This document shows positions 7,560-15,418 of a DNA stretch of 15,495 nucleotides, in pieces. Numbering within the stretch: position 1 is the first letter of the stretch; each line of letters begins with the position of its first letter. Under the pieces are notes generated by a model. The model saw only the letters and a list, made by a program, of their open reading frames with translations. It made no database searches and was not told the origin of the DNA. Where the stretch lies: NCBI GenBank assembly GCA_937952895.1, contig CALFYC010000143.1, positions 1-15,495 of the forward strand, read 5' to 3'. A program made the translations under genes and the position numbers. Source of the stretch: an uncultured Neisseriaceae bacterium (GTDB lineage: Bacteria; Pseudomonadota; Gammaproteobacteria; Burkholderiales; UBA11063).

Positions 7560-8363
7560 ATGCGTAAAGTTTTAGTATGTTTACTAGCAACTAGCAGTGT
7601 GTCAGTTTTCGCTACGGATAACAGTGCATTCCAAGCATTTGATGATCAATATAATTTAGGCTATGGAATGAGTCAAACCACAGTTACAGGTGCAGCTGGT
7701 ACTCCAAATGCTGAAGTAACTAACCAGTTCATAAATCTTGATGTTGAACGTTTATTTGATGCTGGTGTTTGGATGGATGTTCAAGCAAATATGGTTACTA
7801 ATTCTACGACTAATCAATCTCAGGGTGTTGGATCTGGAGCATCTGCTATAAGTGGTGGTCAAACTCCACTTAACCAAGGTTTCAACTTAGGCGGTTTAAA
7901 TGCTAAAGTTGGTTATGCATTTACTCTTGCTGACCAACATCTACAAATTACACCATATGCTTTAGGTGGAAGAAACACTAATTTGTCGTATAGCACAATG
8001 ATAGCAAATGGTCAACAAAATCTTACTAACGATTATTTCTGGACCGCTGGTATTGGTGGTCGTATTGAATATCGTATTAATGGTGCAATATTGGTTTATG
8101 CTGATCAAAATGGTGTATATAACTGGGATCAATCAGGTCCAAACAATGGTATTGAACCACAAAATAATATAGCTTATACATCTACTCTTGGAGCTAAATT
8201 TAATATTGTTAAAAACTTACAACTTGGTGTAAATGGTTTCTATACTGGTTATAGCAGTCAAGCAACTATTCCAACTTTAACAACTGGAGTTGGTTCATCA
8301 AGCCAAGTTTACTATCCACAATCTACATTTGGTGGTTTAGTAACTGTTGGTTTAACATATTAA
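7560..8363 (+). CDS. Outer-membrane beta-barrel protein, first of a tandem pair
   Basis: A 267-residue exported protein. The signal peptide is MRKVLVCLLATSSVSVFA, with likely cleavage after A18 (V-F-A). The mature part is rich in Gly, Asn, Gln and aromatic residues and has alternating polar and hydrophobic strands. Examples are LNAKVGYAFTLADQHLQITPYALGG-type stretches (about 113-138), GRIEYRINGAILVYADQNG (about 166-184) and a last strand ending GLVTVGLTY. A terminal aromatic residue with alternating hydrophobics is the usual outer-membrane assembly signal. A small barrel of about 8-10 strands is likely. I do not recognise a specific porin or enzyme family, so its substrate is unknown. AGGAAG at 7548-7553 is a good ribosome binding site. 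A strong promoter, a CRP-type site and a long leader precede it. The mature protein opens with NSAFQAFDDQYN, shared with its neighbour. Confidence 0.8.
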   Translation: MRKVLVCLLATSSVSVFATDNSAFQAFDDQYNLGYGMSQTTVTGAAGTPNAEVTNQFINLDVERLFDAGVWMDVQANMVTNSTTNQSQGVGSGASAISGGQTPLNQGFNLGGLNAKVGYAFTLADQHLQITPYALGGRNTNLSYSTMIANGQQNLTNDYFWTAGIGGRIEYRINGAILVYADQNGVYNWDQSGPNNGIEPQNNIAYTSTLGAKFNIVKNLQLGVNGFYTGYSSQATIPTLTTGVGSSSQVYYPQSTFGGLVTVGLTY

Positions 8364-8396
8364 TAATTTATCCTAAGATTTTAAAGGAAAATTTAT

Positions 8397-9179
8397 ATGC
8401 GTAAAATTTTATTGAGCGTATTAGCCTTGGGCTGCGCATCCGGATATGCAATGGAAAACAGTGCATTCCAAGCCTTTGATGATCAATATAATATTGGTTT
8501 TGGTATGAGCCAAACTAATGTTATATCTCCTGGATCATTACCTTCGACAGCTCAAGTTACAAATCAATCTATCAATGTTGATGCTGAGCGTTTATTTGAC
8601 GTTGGTGTTTGGATGGATGTGCAAGCTAATTTTGCAATTAGTTCTGTTCGTAACCAGCCATATGGTATTGGCGCTTCTGGTGATACTGGTTCTAATGCTT
8701 TAAATCAGGGCTTTAATCTTGGTGGTTTAAATGCTAAGGTTGGTTATGCCTTTACTCTTGCTGACCAGCATATACAAATCACGCCATATGCTCTAGGTGG
8801 AATCAATACTAATTGGTCATCAAGCACTGTTGCTGCAAACGGTGGTGCTAACCTGACTCAAGATTATTTCTACACTGGTGGTGTTGGTGCACGTCTTGAA
8901 TATCGTATCAATAATGCTGTATTAGTATATGCAGATCAGAATGGTACATATAATTGGGATCAATCAGCTCCACTTGGTGGGATTCAGCCACAAAACAACA
9001 CGGCTTTAACATCTACATTAGGTGCTAAATTCAATGTTGTTAAAAACTTACAACTTGGTGTAAATGGATTCTATAATTATTACCAACCACAAGGAACAGT
9101 TCCTACATTCAATGGTCAAAAGGTGTATACACCCCAAGATGCATTTGGTGGGGTAGTTTCTGTTGGTTTAACTTACTAA
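8397..9179 (+). CDS. Outer-membrane beta-barrel protein, second of a tandem pair
   Basis: A 260-residue paralogue of the preceding gene, 33 nt downstream, with its own strong ribosome binding site (AAAGGAAA, 8383-8390). The signal peptide is MRKILLSVLALGCASGYA, cut probably after A18. The GC at 12-13 resembles a weak lipobox, but the aligned residues in the paralogue are not a lipobox, so ordinary signal peptidase I cleavage is preferred. The mature protein begins MENSAFQAFDDQYNIGFGMS and keeps the same strands, including FNLGGLNAKVGYAFTLADQ and YADQNGTYNWDQS, and ends VSVGLTY. The two copies differ mainly in short stretches such as 28-38, 60-80 and the last hairpin before the C-terminus, which look like surface loops. 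It is probably co-transcribed with the first copy and ended by the hairpin at 9198. Function unknown. Confidence 0.8.
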   Translation: MRKILLSVLALGCASGYAMENSAFQAFDDQYNIGFGMSQTNVISPGSLPSTAQVTNQSINVDAERLFDVGVWMDVQANFAISSVRNQPYGIGASGDTGSNALNQGFNLGGLNAKVGYAFTLADQHIQITPYALGGINTNWSSSTVAANGGANLTQDYFYTGGVGARLEYRINNAVLVYADQNGTYNWDQSAPLGGIQPQNNTALTSTLGAKFNVVKNLQLGVNGFYNYYQPQGTVPTFNGQKVYTPQDAFGGVVSVGLTY

Positions 9180-9197
9180 GAAACACCAATTTCTATG

Positions 9198-9224
9198 AAA
9201 AGCATGCCTATGGCATGCTTTTTT
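9198..9224 (+). terminator. Intrinsic terminator of the barrel-gene unit
   Basis: AAAAGCATGCC (9198-9208), loop TAT, then GGCATGCTTTT (9212-9222), with the T run continuing to 9224. The 11-bp perfect stem with a T tract starts 18 nt after the stop of the second barrel gene. It also excludes the upstream in-frame start at 9195 for the next gene, because that codon would lie inside this hairpin. Confidence 0.9.
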
Positions 9225-9254
9225 AATAACTACAAATTGTTAAGGATTTATTTA

Positions 9255-10205
9255 ATGAGAAGCCTAAACATAGTTTTATTAGATACAAATAAATTAAGTG
9301 AAACATGGAATGGCGCTTTAAAAAGCTGTTTAAGTCAATTTGGTAATTTAACTTTTTATGTAAAAACTGAAACATATGAAATTATTGATAGGTGTAAACA
9401 TGCTGAAATAGTAGTAGTTAATAAATGTAAAATACAAAGTGAGGATTTACCTCATTTAACTCATGTTAAATATATCATAGAAGTAGCAACTGGTTACGAT
9501 AATATCGATGTTGTTACAGCAAAGCAATTAGGCATTAAAGTTAGTAATGTGCCTAATTATAGTACAATAACAGTAGCCCAACATACAATAGCTCTATTAC
9601 TTGCATTAGCTAATCAAATTGAAAAAGCCAATGACCAAATTAAAAATCATAATGATTGGTTTGAGATACAAAGACCAACTCTGGAATTGTCTGGCTTAAC
9701 CTTAGGTCTAATAGGGTTTGGTAATATTGCAAAAAATGTAGCAAAAATTGCAGCAGCTTTGGGTATGCAAATAATAGTTGCACGCAATAGTTTAAGTCAA
9801 AACGAGGATTTACTAGTTCGTTATGTAAATAAGGAAGAGTTATTTAAAAAAAGTGATGTGATTAGTTTACATTGTGCTTTAAATTCGCAAACTCAGCAAA
9901 TGATAAATTCTAATACATTAAGTTTAATGAAAAAAACAGCACTTTTAATTAATACTGCGCGAGGTGGGCTAATTAATGAAATTGATTTATATAATGCTTT
10001 AGTAAAAGGCCAAATTCAAGGTGCGGCACTTGATGTGTTTAATATTGAACCAATTGCGCTTGATAATCCTTTATTAACATTAGATAATTGTATTATAACG
10101 CCGCATAATGCAAGTGTAAGTGGTGTTTCACGCGAACGCTGGATAGATATTATTTCGGCTAATATCGCGAGTTATTTAAATGGCAATTATATAAATTTAG
10201 TTTAA
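9255..10205 (+). CDS. D-2-hydroxyacid dehydrogenase (glycerate/hydroxypyruvate reductase-like)
   Basis: Cytoplasmic NAD(P)H-dependent enzyme that interconverts a 2-keto acid and a D-2-hydroxy acid. The start is ATG at 9255, with AAGGA (9242-9246) upstream, giving MRSLNIVLLD and 316 residues, the normal family length. The dinucleotide-binding motif is GLIGFGNIAKNVA (151-163). The catalytic Arg-Glu-His set is complete: R236 in NTARGGLI, E265 in VFNIEP and H284 in ITPHNAS. The substrate loop is EVATGYDNID (76-85), and sequence such as VVNKCKI and VATGYDNID resembles HprA-type glycerate dehydrogenases more than SerA. The exact substrate is not certain. There is no C-terminal ACT domain. It sits 30 nt after a strong terminator, yet I find no clear promoter in between. 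The PhzF remnant begins 14 nt downstream, so the two probably once formed an operon. Confidence 0.88.
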   Translation: MRSLNIVLLDTNKLSETWNGALKSCLSQFGNLTFYVKTETYEIIDRCKHAEIVVVNKCKIQSEDLPHLTHVKYIIEVATGYDNIDVVTAKQLGIKVSNVPNYSTITVAQHTIALLLALANQIEKANDQIKNHNDWFEIQRPTLELSGLTLGLIGFGNIAKNVAKIAAALGMQIIVARNSLSQNEDLLVRYVNKEELFKKSDVISLHCALNSQTQQMINSNTLSLMKKTALLINTARGGLINEIDLYNALVKGQIQGAALDVFNIEPIALDNPLLTLDNCIITPHNASVSGVSRERWIDIISANIASYLNGNYINLV

Positions 10206-10219
10206 GATTGATAATTAAT

Positions 10220-10631
10220 ATGAAAAAATATAGATTATTTCAAGTAGATGCATTTACTAAGCATAAATTTTATGGAAATCCTGCAGGTGTGGTTTTAAAT
10301 GCAGATGGCTTAACTGAATTACAAATGCAGCAAATAGCTTGGGAAATGAATGTGTCTGAAACAGCGTTTGTATTGTCTCCCTCAGCTTAAGATCATGATC
10401 TTTGGATTCGCTATTTTATAGTCCAATTGCAGAAGTTCCAGTTTGTGGCCATGCAACTATTGCAACTAATTATGTCAATGCTATAAGTTAATCAATTCAA
10501 AACGCCAAAGAAAATTTTAGCCAAAATACTGGAGCTGTTATTTATTAGTATTTATAAAAAATGGTAAACCATTTAAAGTACAGATTGGTGGTTATGTTGT
10601 TATTGTTTTTGAAACAATTATTGAAATTTAA
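10220..10631 (+). pseudogene. Remnant of a PhzF/YddE-family isomerase
   Basis: The ATG at 10220 opens MKKYRLFQVDAFTKHKFYGN, continuing into NPAGVVLNADGL and NVSETAFVLS. This is the PhzF N-terminus and is very close to E. coli YddE, including the catalytic-region Glu in SETAF. A TAA at 10388-10390 interrupts it, after which the same frame continues DHDLWIRYF. A frameshift of 2 extra (or 1 missing) nt near 10415 then brings in SPIAEVPVCGHATIATNYVNA, again the YddE sequence. After about 10490 the homology stops. The normal C-terminal end reappears only at about 10545-10631 (KNGKPFKVQIGG, VVIVFETIIEI, TAA). Roughly 150-190 residues of the middle are missing. The enzyme cannot be functional. It lies directly behind the hydroxyacid dehydrogenase. 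Confidence 0.88.
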
Positions 10632-10685
10632 TCTGTTAGAGGTTTTTAGTAACTATGTAGCTTATACTCATTGAGTGCATAAAAT

Positions 10686-10716
10686 AAAATCAGCTTGAAA
10701 ATTCTAAGCTGATTTT
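10686..10716. terminator. Bidirectional intrinsic terminator between the PhzF remnant and rpoD
   Basis: AAAATCAGCTT (10686-10696), loop of nine (GAAAATTCT), then AAGCTGATTTT (10706-10716). The 11-bp perfect stem has A-rich and T-rich ends, so each strand has a short U run after the stem. It lies 23 nt beyond the rpoD stop on the minus strand and about 55 nt beyond the last PhzF fragment on the plus strand, which suits convergent transcription. Confidence 0.8.
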
Positions 10717-10738
10717 ATGATTTTAAATCAAGGAAATT

Positions 10739-13048
10739 TTATTCATCATCAGCATCATCATCAAAATCATACATCTCATTCATTTTTTCTTGATCAAGAT
10801 TTTCAATTTGATTGAAACTTTCCAAGAAGCTTTTTAATTTTTCAGCACGATTTGGTTGACGAAGTTTACGAATAGCTTTAGCTTCAATTTGGCGAATTCT
10901 TTCACGAGTTACATCAAATTGACGGCCAACTTCTTCTAAAGTATGATCAGTTAAAGTGTCAATCCCAAAACGCATACATAGAACCTTAGCTTCCCGTGGC
11001 GATAATGTACTTAATACTTCTCTAACTGTTCTTTTAAGGCTATAATCAATTCCATGATCAGATGGAACTACACTTGATTTATCTTCGATAAAATCACCAA
11101 AACTAGTATCATCTTCATCACCAATTGGAGCATCCATAGAAATTGAATCATGTGCTACCTGGTAAATCTTACGTACTTTTTCTTCAGTAATTTCCATTCG
11201 TTCAGCTAGTTCTTTAGTTAACGGTTCACCGGATTTTTCTTGAAGAAGTTTTCGGTGCTCTTTACTCATCCGATTAATTGTTTCAATCATATGCACAGGA
11301 ATACGAATAGTGCGCCCCTGATCCGCAATTGCACGGGTAATGGCTTGTCTAATCCACCAAGTTGCATAAGTTGAAAACTTATAACCTTTACGATATTGGA
11401 ATTTATCAATTGCTTTAATTAAGCCAATATTACCTTCTTGAATTAGATCTAAGAAATGTAATCCACGATTAGTATATTTTTTAGCAATTGAAATTACTAA
11501 CCGTAGATTGGATTCCACCATCTCAGTGCGAGCTTTTTTCTGTTCACGTTCAGCTTTTTGCAATTGTTTAAATAAAAGCTTAATTGATTCAACGCGAATT
11601 TTTAATTCATCTTCAACCAGTTTAATTTTATCTTGTTTTTCAACAATATCAAATTTTAAACGATTAAATAAATCTGCATATTTTTTATGTGGAACATGGA
11701 TTTTTACCCAATTGGTTTCATTACCTGGAAATTCTTTTCTGAATTTATCTGATGGCACTTTGATTACATCACAGGCGATTTTAAAGATTTCATTTTCTAA
11801 ATCTTTAATTTCTTTATAGCCTTTTCTTAAAATATCACAAAATATTTCAATTTGCTTATTAGTAAAACGTATTTTTTCTAATTCTTTAGCAATTTCATCC
11901 ATCACTTCACGATATTCGTTTGAATTGGATGAATGCTTTTGTAATACTTTATTTTGACGTTCAATTAATTTATTAAATATCTTAAAAAATTCACTAGTTC
12001 TTTGTTTTAGTTTTTCTAATTGTTCACGTGATAGTTGATCTTCATCTTCAGTTGAATCAAAACTAGCACTATCTAATTTTTGCATTACATCTTCAGTTGT
12101 TTGCTCATCATCTAAGAATTCATCAATAAAATTCTCAATTTTAACTTTGCCTGATAATACATTTTCATAAACTTGAGAAATAGAGTTCACAATTTTTGGA
12201 CATCCTGCAATAACCGAAATCATTAACTGAATACTGCTTTCTAATTTACGGGCAATTTCAGCTTCATCTGTTTTATCTAGTAGATCATAAGTTCCAATTT
12301 CACGCATGTACATACGAACTGGGTCAGTGGTTCGCCCAAATTCATTAGCTGAAGTTGTGCTTGCAAGAATTTTCTCTGCTTCTTCAACTGCATATTCATC
12401 ATCATCAACAGTTGCTGATGATGTCCCACTTAATAATAGTTCTTCACGACTAGGTTCATATTCAAAAACCTTAATACCAATGGTTTCAATCATCATAATG
12501 ATTTGATCAATGATTTCAGGATCTGTTATATGATCCGGTAAATTATCATTGATTTCGGCATTAGTAACATAACCACGCTCTTTACCTTTACCTAATAAAT
12601 AACGTAATTTTCGTTTTTGATCTTCAAGTTTTGCTAATTCTTCAGCGGTTAAATTTTCAGTTCCAGCACTAACTAAACGCATTAAACGATTTACATCTGG
12701 AGTGTCTTCACGGTTGGTTTTCTTACTTTTTGCACGACGGCTTTTACTTCTTTCTAGTTCATCACCTGAAGGTTTTTGTAAATCAAAAGACCCAATATCT
12801 AAAGCCATAAGTAGTTTGTTATTTAAATCAGATTTTTTGATAGAAGCTTCTTTGGCTATAGGTTTAGCTTTTGCTGTAATTGGTGCTTTTTCTTTGACTG
12901 CTGTTACTTTTTTTTGGGCAGTTTTTTTAGCTGCATCTCTTTTTTTGCTAATAGGGGTTGCGGATTTTGCTGTAGATCTTTTTACAGTAGGTTTCGCAGG
13001 TGTAGTCGTAGCCGATTTGGTCACTTTTTTAAGTTTGGCTTTGGTCAT
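10739..13048 (-). CDS. rpoD: Primary sigma factor RpoD (sigma70)
   Basis: Housekeeping sigma subunit of RNA polymerase, 769 residues. Region 1.1 lies at about 115-198 (LLGKGKERGYVTNAEINDNL), region 1.2 at about 232-270 (TTDPVRMYMREIG), the non-conserved insert at about 271-505 and region 2 at about 510-590. Region 2 includes GYKFSTYATWWIRQAI, which melts and reads the -10 element. Region 3 follows, then region 4 at about 675-735, with the helix-turn-helix HTLEEVGRQFDVTRERIRQIE for the -35. It is much longer than E. coli RpoD (613). A Lys/Ala/Thr-rich, probably unstructured extension fills about 1-110, and the tail beyond region 4 ends in an acidic DFDDDADDE. Similar basic extensions occur in betaproteobacterial RpoD. 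The ATG at 13048 has AGGAA just upstream. It lies 22 nt after pgsA, so it is probably transcribed with uvrC and pgsA; an internal promoter was not evident. Confidence 0.97.
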   Translation of the reverse strand: MTKAKLKKVTKSATTTPAKPTVKRSTAKSATPISKKRDAAKKTAQKKVTAVKEKAPITAKAKPIAKEASIKKSDLNNKLLMALDIGSFDLQKPSGDELERSKSRRAKSKKTNREDTPDVNRLMRLVSAGTENLTAEELAKLEDQKRKLRYLLGKGKERGYVTNAEINDNLPDHITDPEIIDQIIMMIETIGIKVFEYEPSREELLLSGTSSATVDDDEYAVEEAEKILASTTSANEFGRTTDPVRMYMREIGTYDLLDKTDEAEIARKLESSIQLMISVIAGCPKIVNSISQVYENVLSGKVKIENFIDEFLDDEQTTEDVMQKLDSASFDSTEDEDQLSREQLEKLKQRTSEFFKIFNKLIERQNKVLQKHSSNSNEYREVMDEIAKELEKIRFTNKQIEIFCDILRKGYKEIKDLENEIFKIACDVIKVPSDKFRKEFPGNETNWVKIHVPHKKYADLFNRLKFDIVEKQDKIKLVEDELKIRVESIKLLFKQLQKAEREQKKARTEMVESNLRLVISIAKKYTNRGLHFLDLIQEGNIGLIKAIDKFQYRKGYKFSTYATWWIRQAITRAIADQGRTIRIPVHMIETINRMSKEHRKLLQEKSGEPLTKELAERMEITEEKVRKIYQVAHDSISMDAPIGDEDDTSFGDFIEDKSSVVPSDHGIDYSLKRTVREVLSTLSPREAKVLCMRFGIDTLTDHTLEEVGRQFDVTRERIRQIEAKAIRKLRQPNRAEKLKSFLESFNQIENLDQEKMNEMYDFDDDADDE

Positions 13049-13070
13049 TTAATTTCCTATTCTAATGAAT

Positions 13071-13619
13071 TTAATTAAAATATTGTTTAGCTTTTTCTAA
13101 ATAATAAAACATTGATATAACTGTAAAAATTACAGCAAGTAGCATAAATGCATTCCCTAAATAATAGGTATGATAATCAAATAATAGTAGTGTAATGGCA
13201 GTCATTTGTAAAGTTGTCTTACATTTACCTATGTATGCTACAGCTATATTTTGTGGTTTACCAATTTGTGCCATCCATTCTCTTAAAGCTGAAATGGTAA
13301 TTTCACGAACAATAATAATTATTGCAGCAAATACAAAGGTCCGTCCTAAATTTACAAGAACTACAAGACTTGCAGCAACAATGGCTTTATCCGCAACCGG
13401 ATCTAAAAATGCGCCAAATGAGCTTTCTTGATCTAATTTACGGGCTAAATATCCATCTAAGTAGTCAGTTAATGCAGCAAATAGAAATATAGCAGTTGCG
13501 GTAAAATTCTTATGCGGCATTGTCATGAGGTTATCTGGTATATAGTATATAATAACAAAAAATGGCACTAGAATAATTCTAGTCCAGGTAAGTATAGTGG
13601 GTAAGGTGGTTTTTTGCAT
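13071..13619 (-). CDS. pgsA: CDP-diacylglycerol--glycerol-3-phosphate 3-phosphatidyltransferase PgsA
   Basis: Inner-membrane enzyme that makes phosphatidylglycerophosphate, the committed step to phosphatidylglycerol and cardiolipin. The CDP-alcohol phosphotransferase signature is perfect: D52, D55-G56, A59-R60, G69, D73 and D77 with the expected spacing. The 182 residues match E. coli PgsA, and hydrophobic helices are spread along the protein. The N-terminus MQKTTLPTILTWTRIILVPF, with the TxxR element, is typical. The ATG at 13619 is 9 nt after the uvrC stop, so the two are co-transcribed, as in many proteobacteria. The ribosome binding site is weak, which suggests coupling to uvrC translation. 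Confidence 0.95.
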   Translation of the reverse strand: MQKTTLPTILTWTRIILVPFFVIIYYIPDNLMTMPHKNFTATAIFLFAALTDYLDGYLARKLDQESSFGAFLDPVADKAIVAASLVVLVNLGRTFVFAAIIIIVREITISALREWMAQIGKPQNIAVAYIGKCKTTLQMTAITLLLFDYHTYYLGNAFMLLAVIFTVISMFYYLEKAKQYFN

Positions 13620-13628
13620 TGTTACACT

Positions 13629-15413
13629 TTAATGAAAATATGAATATACTTGGTCTGCTATAGTAGCACCTATTCCATCAACTTTTTGTAAATCTACTTT
13701 ACTTGCATTGGCAATTTCTTTAACACTGCCAAAATAAGTAATTAACGCTCGTTTTTTACGCGGTCCCAAATTTGGTATTTCGTCAAGTTGAGAGACTGCC
13801 ATCTTCTTAATCTGTTTTTTCCGGTGTCCGGTTATTGCAAATCGATGTGCTTCATCACGTAATGTTTGGATTAATTTAAACACATCTGGAGCATCACTAA
13901 CACTTAACGGTTCTATATTATCTATAAGTAATTTGTCATATTTAGGGTCGCGTTTCTCACCTTTAAATATAGACGCAACCTTTATTTTATCATATAATTT
14001 ATGCTTAATTAAGATGTTTTTTACTAAGTTAAATTGAGCTTGTCCTCCGTCAATTAAAAATAGCTCTGGCATAAGTGTTTCATGTTTTAACCTTCGAACT
14101 AACACCTCCTCTAAAGCCATAATGTCATTGCCTTGAATTTGGTTTGATAGATTAAACTTGCGGTATTGGTTATGGTCAATGATTCCATCTTGGTAAACAA
14201 CAATACTTGTAACAGTATTTTCTCCATGATTATGACTGGTATCAATGCATTCAATTCGATTGATTTTAGTGATTTGAATGAGATCCGCTAATTTTATGGC
14301 TGCTTGAATTAATATTTGGTTGCCAAAAGTATTTTCAATGATTTTGGTTAAGTTGTTTTGCCCCATTTTTAATAGTTGTTTACTTTGGGTGCCAAGTGAT
14401 GTAGTGATTTGAAGAGCAAAAGCTTTAAATAATAGGGCTTTAAATTCTGGTTTAAGTGGCTTATTAAGGTAAATTTTTCTAGTGTTTTGGGTAGTTAGGT
14501 AATAGTTTTCTAAGAATACTTCAATTACTTGGTTTAAATCACCATCTGGATTTTGAAGTTTAAAATGTTTATCCCCAACATAAGTTCCATTACGTAATAT
14601 AATCAAATAAATAAATACCTGATTATTAACTTCTTCAATAAGAATTAAGTCCATATTTATTGGTAGGGCATAACTATTAATTATTTGGGATGTTCCCAAT
14701 TGATTAATTAGTGTAAGTTTATCACGTAAGCTTGCGGCTAACTCAAATTCTAAGCTATTAGAGGCGATCTCCATTTGCTTTTGAAGATTGTTAGCAACCT
14801 CATGAAATTTACCTTCTAATAATTCAATAGCCAATTTTACTTGACTATTATATTCGGCTTCAGAAACTTTGCCAACACATGGTGCAAGACATTTTTTAAT
14901 TTGGTATAGCATGCAAGGGCGAGAACGGTTGGTAAATGTTTGATCAGAACATGTTCTTAACTTAAATAAGCGTTGAATGGTTTCAATACTTTGCTTAATA
15001 ATTGCAGCATTAGTATAAGGTCCAATAAAATAATCTGGTGTATTGGTATTTCCTCGATAGCTATCAATCTGAGGAAATGTGTGTTTTGAGATTTTTATCA
15101 GTGGATAGGTTTTATCATCGCGGAAAATAATATTATACTTAGGTTTTAAACTTTTAATTAGATTATTTTCAAGAATTAGGGCGGATACTTCATTGTCTGT
15201 AATAGTTAATTCAATAGCTGAAATCTTACTAACCATCAAATGAATTCGTGGAGATAAGTTGCTGGTTTTTACGAAATATGATTTAATGCGTTTAAATAAA
15301 TTTAAGGCTTTACCCACATACAATATTTCATCATTTGCATTGTAAAAACGATATACGCCAGGTAATTGCGGAATTTGATTGAGGAAGTTTTCTTGCTTAA
15401 CAAAAAATTTCAT
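13629..15413 (-). CDS. uvrC: Excinuclease ABC subunit C (UvrC)
   Basis: Dual-incision nuclease of nucleotide excision repair, acting on UvrB-DNA complexes. The start is the ATG at 15413 (594 residues), preceded by AAGGA. A TTG six codons earlier would overlap the upstream gene. The GIY-YIG nuclease domain is at about 14-93, with GVY (19-21), YVG (32-34) and catalytic R42. Four cysteines (C155, C167, C175, C179) match the E. coli iron-sulfur cluster ligands C154, C166, C174 and C178. The UVR domain that binds UvrB is at about 205-240. The RNase H-like nuclease has D391 (CIDTSH), D455 (LIDGGQAQ) and H523 (RDEAHRFA). Two helix-hairpin-helix motifs close the protein (LDEIPNLGPRKKRAL and VDGIGATIADQVYSYF). 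All domains are intact. It is 5 nt behind the ubiA end and 9 nt ahead of pgsA. Confidence 0.96.
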   Translation of the reverse strand: MKFFVKQENFLNQIPQLPGVYRFYNANDEILYVGKALNLFKRIKSYFVKTSNLSPRIHLMVSKISAIELTITDNEVSALILENNLIKSLKPKYNIIFRDDKTYPLIKISKHTFPQIDSYRGNTNTPDYFIGPYTNAAIIKQSIETIQRLFKLRTCSDQTFTNRSRPCMLYQIKKCLAPCVGKVSEAEYNSQVKLAIELLEGKFHEVANNLQKQMEIASNSLEFELAASLRDKLTLINQLGTSQIINSYALPINMDLILIEEVNNQVFIYLIILRNGTYVGDKHFKLQNPDGDLNQVIEVFLENYYLTTQNTRKIYLNKPLKPEFKALLFKAFALQITTSLGTQSKQLLKMGQNNLTKIIENTFGNQILIQAAIKLADLIQITKINRIECIDTSHNHGENTVTSIVVYQDGIIDHNQYRKFNLSNQIQGNDIMALEEVLVRRLKHETLMPELFLIDGGQAQFNLVKNILIKHKLYDKIKVASIFKGEKRDPKYDKLLIDNIEPLSVSDAPDVFKLIQTLRDEAHRFAITGHRKKQIKKMAVSQLDEIPNLGPRKKRALITYFGSVKEIANASKVDLQKVDGIGATIADQVYSYFH

Positions 15414-15418
15414 AATCC

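Larger units (their letters stand above)
7560..9179 (+). repeat. Tandem gene duplication, two copies of about 800 bp
   Basis: The two barrel genes align along their whole length with starts 837 nt apart. Long stretches are nearly identical at DNA level: around 7620-7655 and 8457-8492 (start of the mature protein), 7890-7970 and 8720-8800, and 8210-8235 and 9040-9065. Variable blocks lie between these. This is a direct duplication followed by divergence, not a repeat element. Confidence 0.85.

Noticed and set aside
8397..8450. Lipoprotein signal (ALGC) in the second barrel protein
   Set aside because: The match to the lipobox is weak and the aligned paralogue lacks it, whereas both fit a signal peptidase I site after residue 18.
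9195..9254. Upstream start for the hydroxyacid dehydrogenase at 9195
   Set aside because: The extra 20 codons are formed by the terminator hairpin. The ATG at 9255 has a good AAGGA and gives the family's normal N-terminus.
11508..13052. Open frames on the plus strand opposite rpoD (11508-11819, 12306-12506, 12702-13052)
   Set aside because: They mirror the codon pattern of rpoD, have no ribosome binding sites and encode low-complexity Ser/Leu-rich peptides.
13629..15413. GIY-YIG domain as a homing endonuclease
   Set aside because: It is the N-terminal nuclease of a complete UvrC with UVR, RNase H-like and helix-hairpin-helix parts in place.
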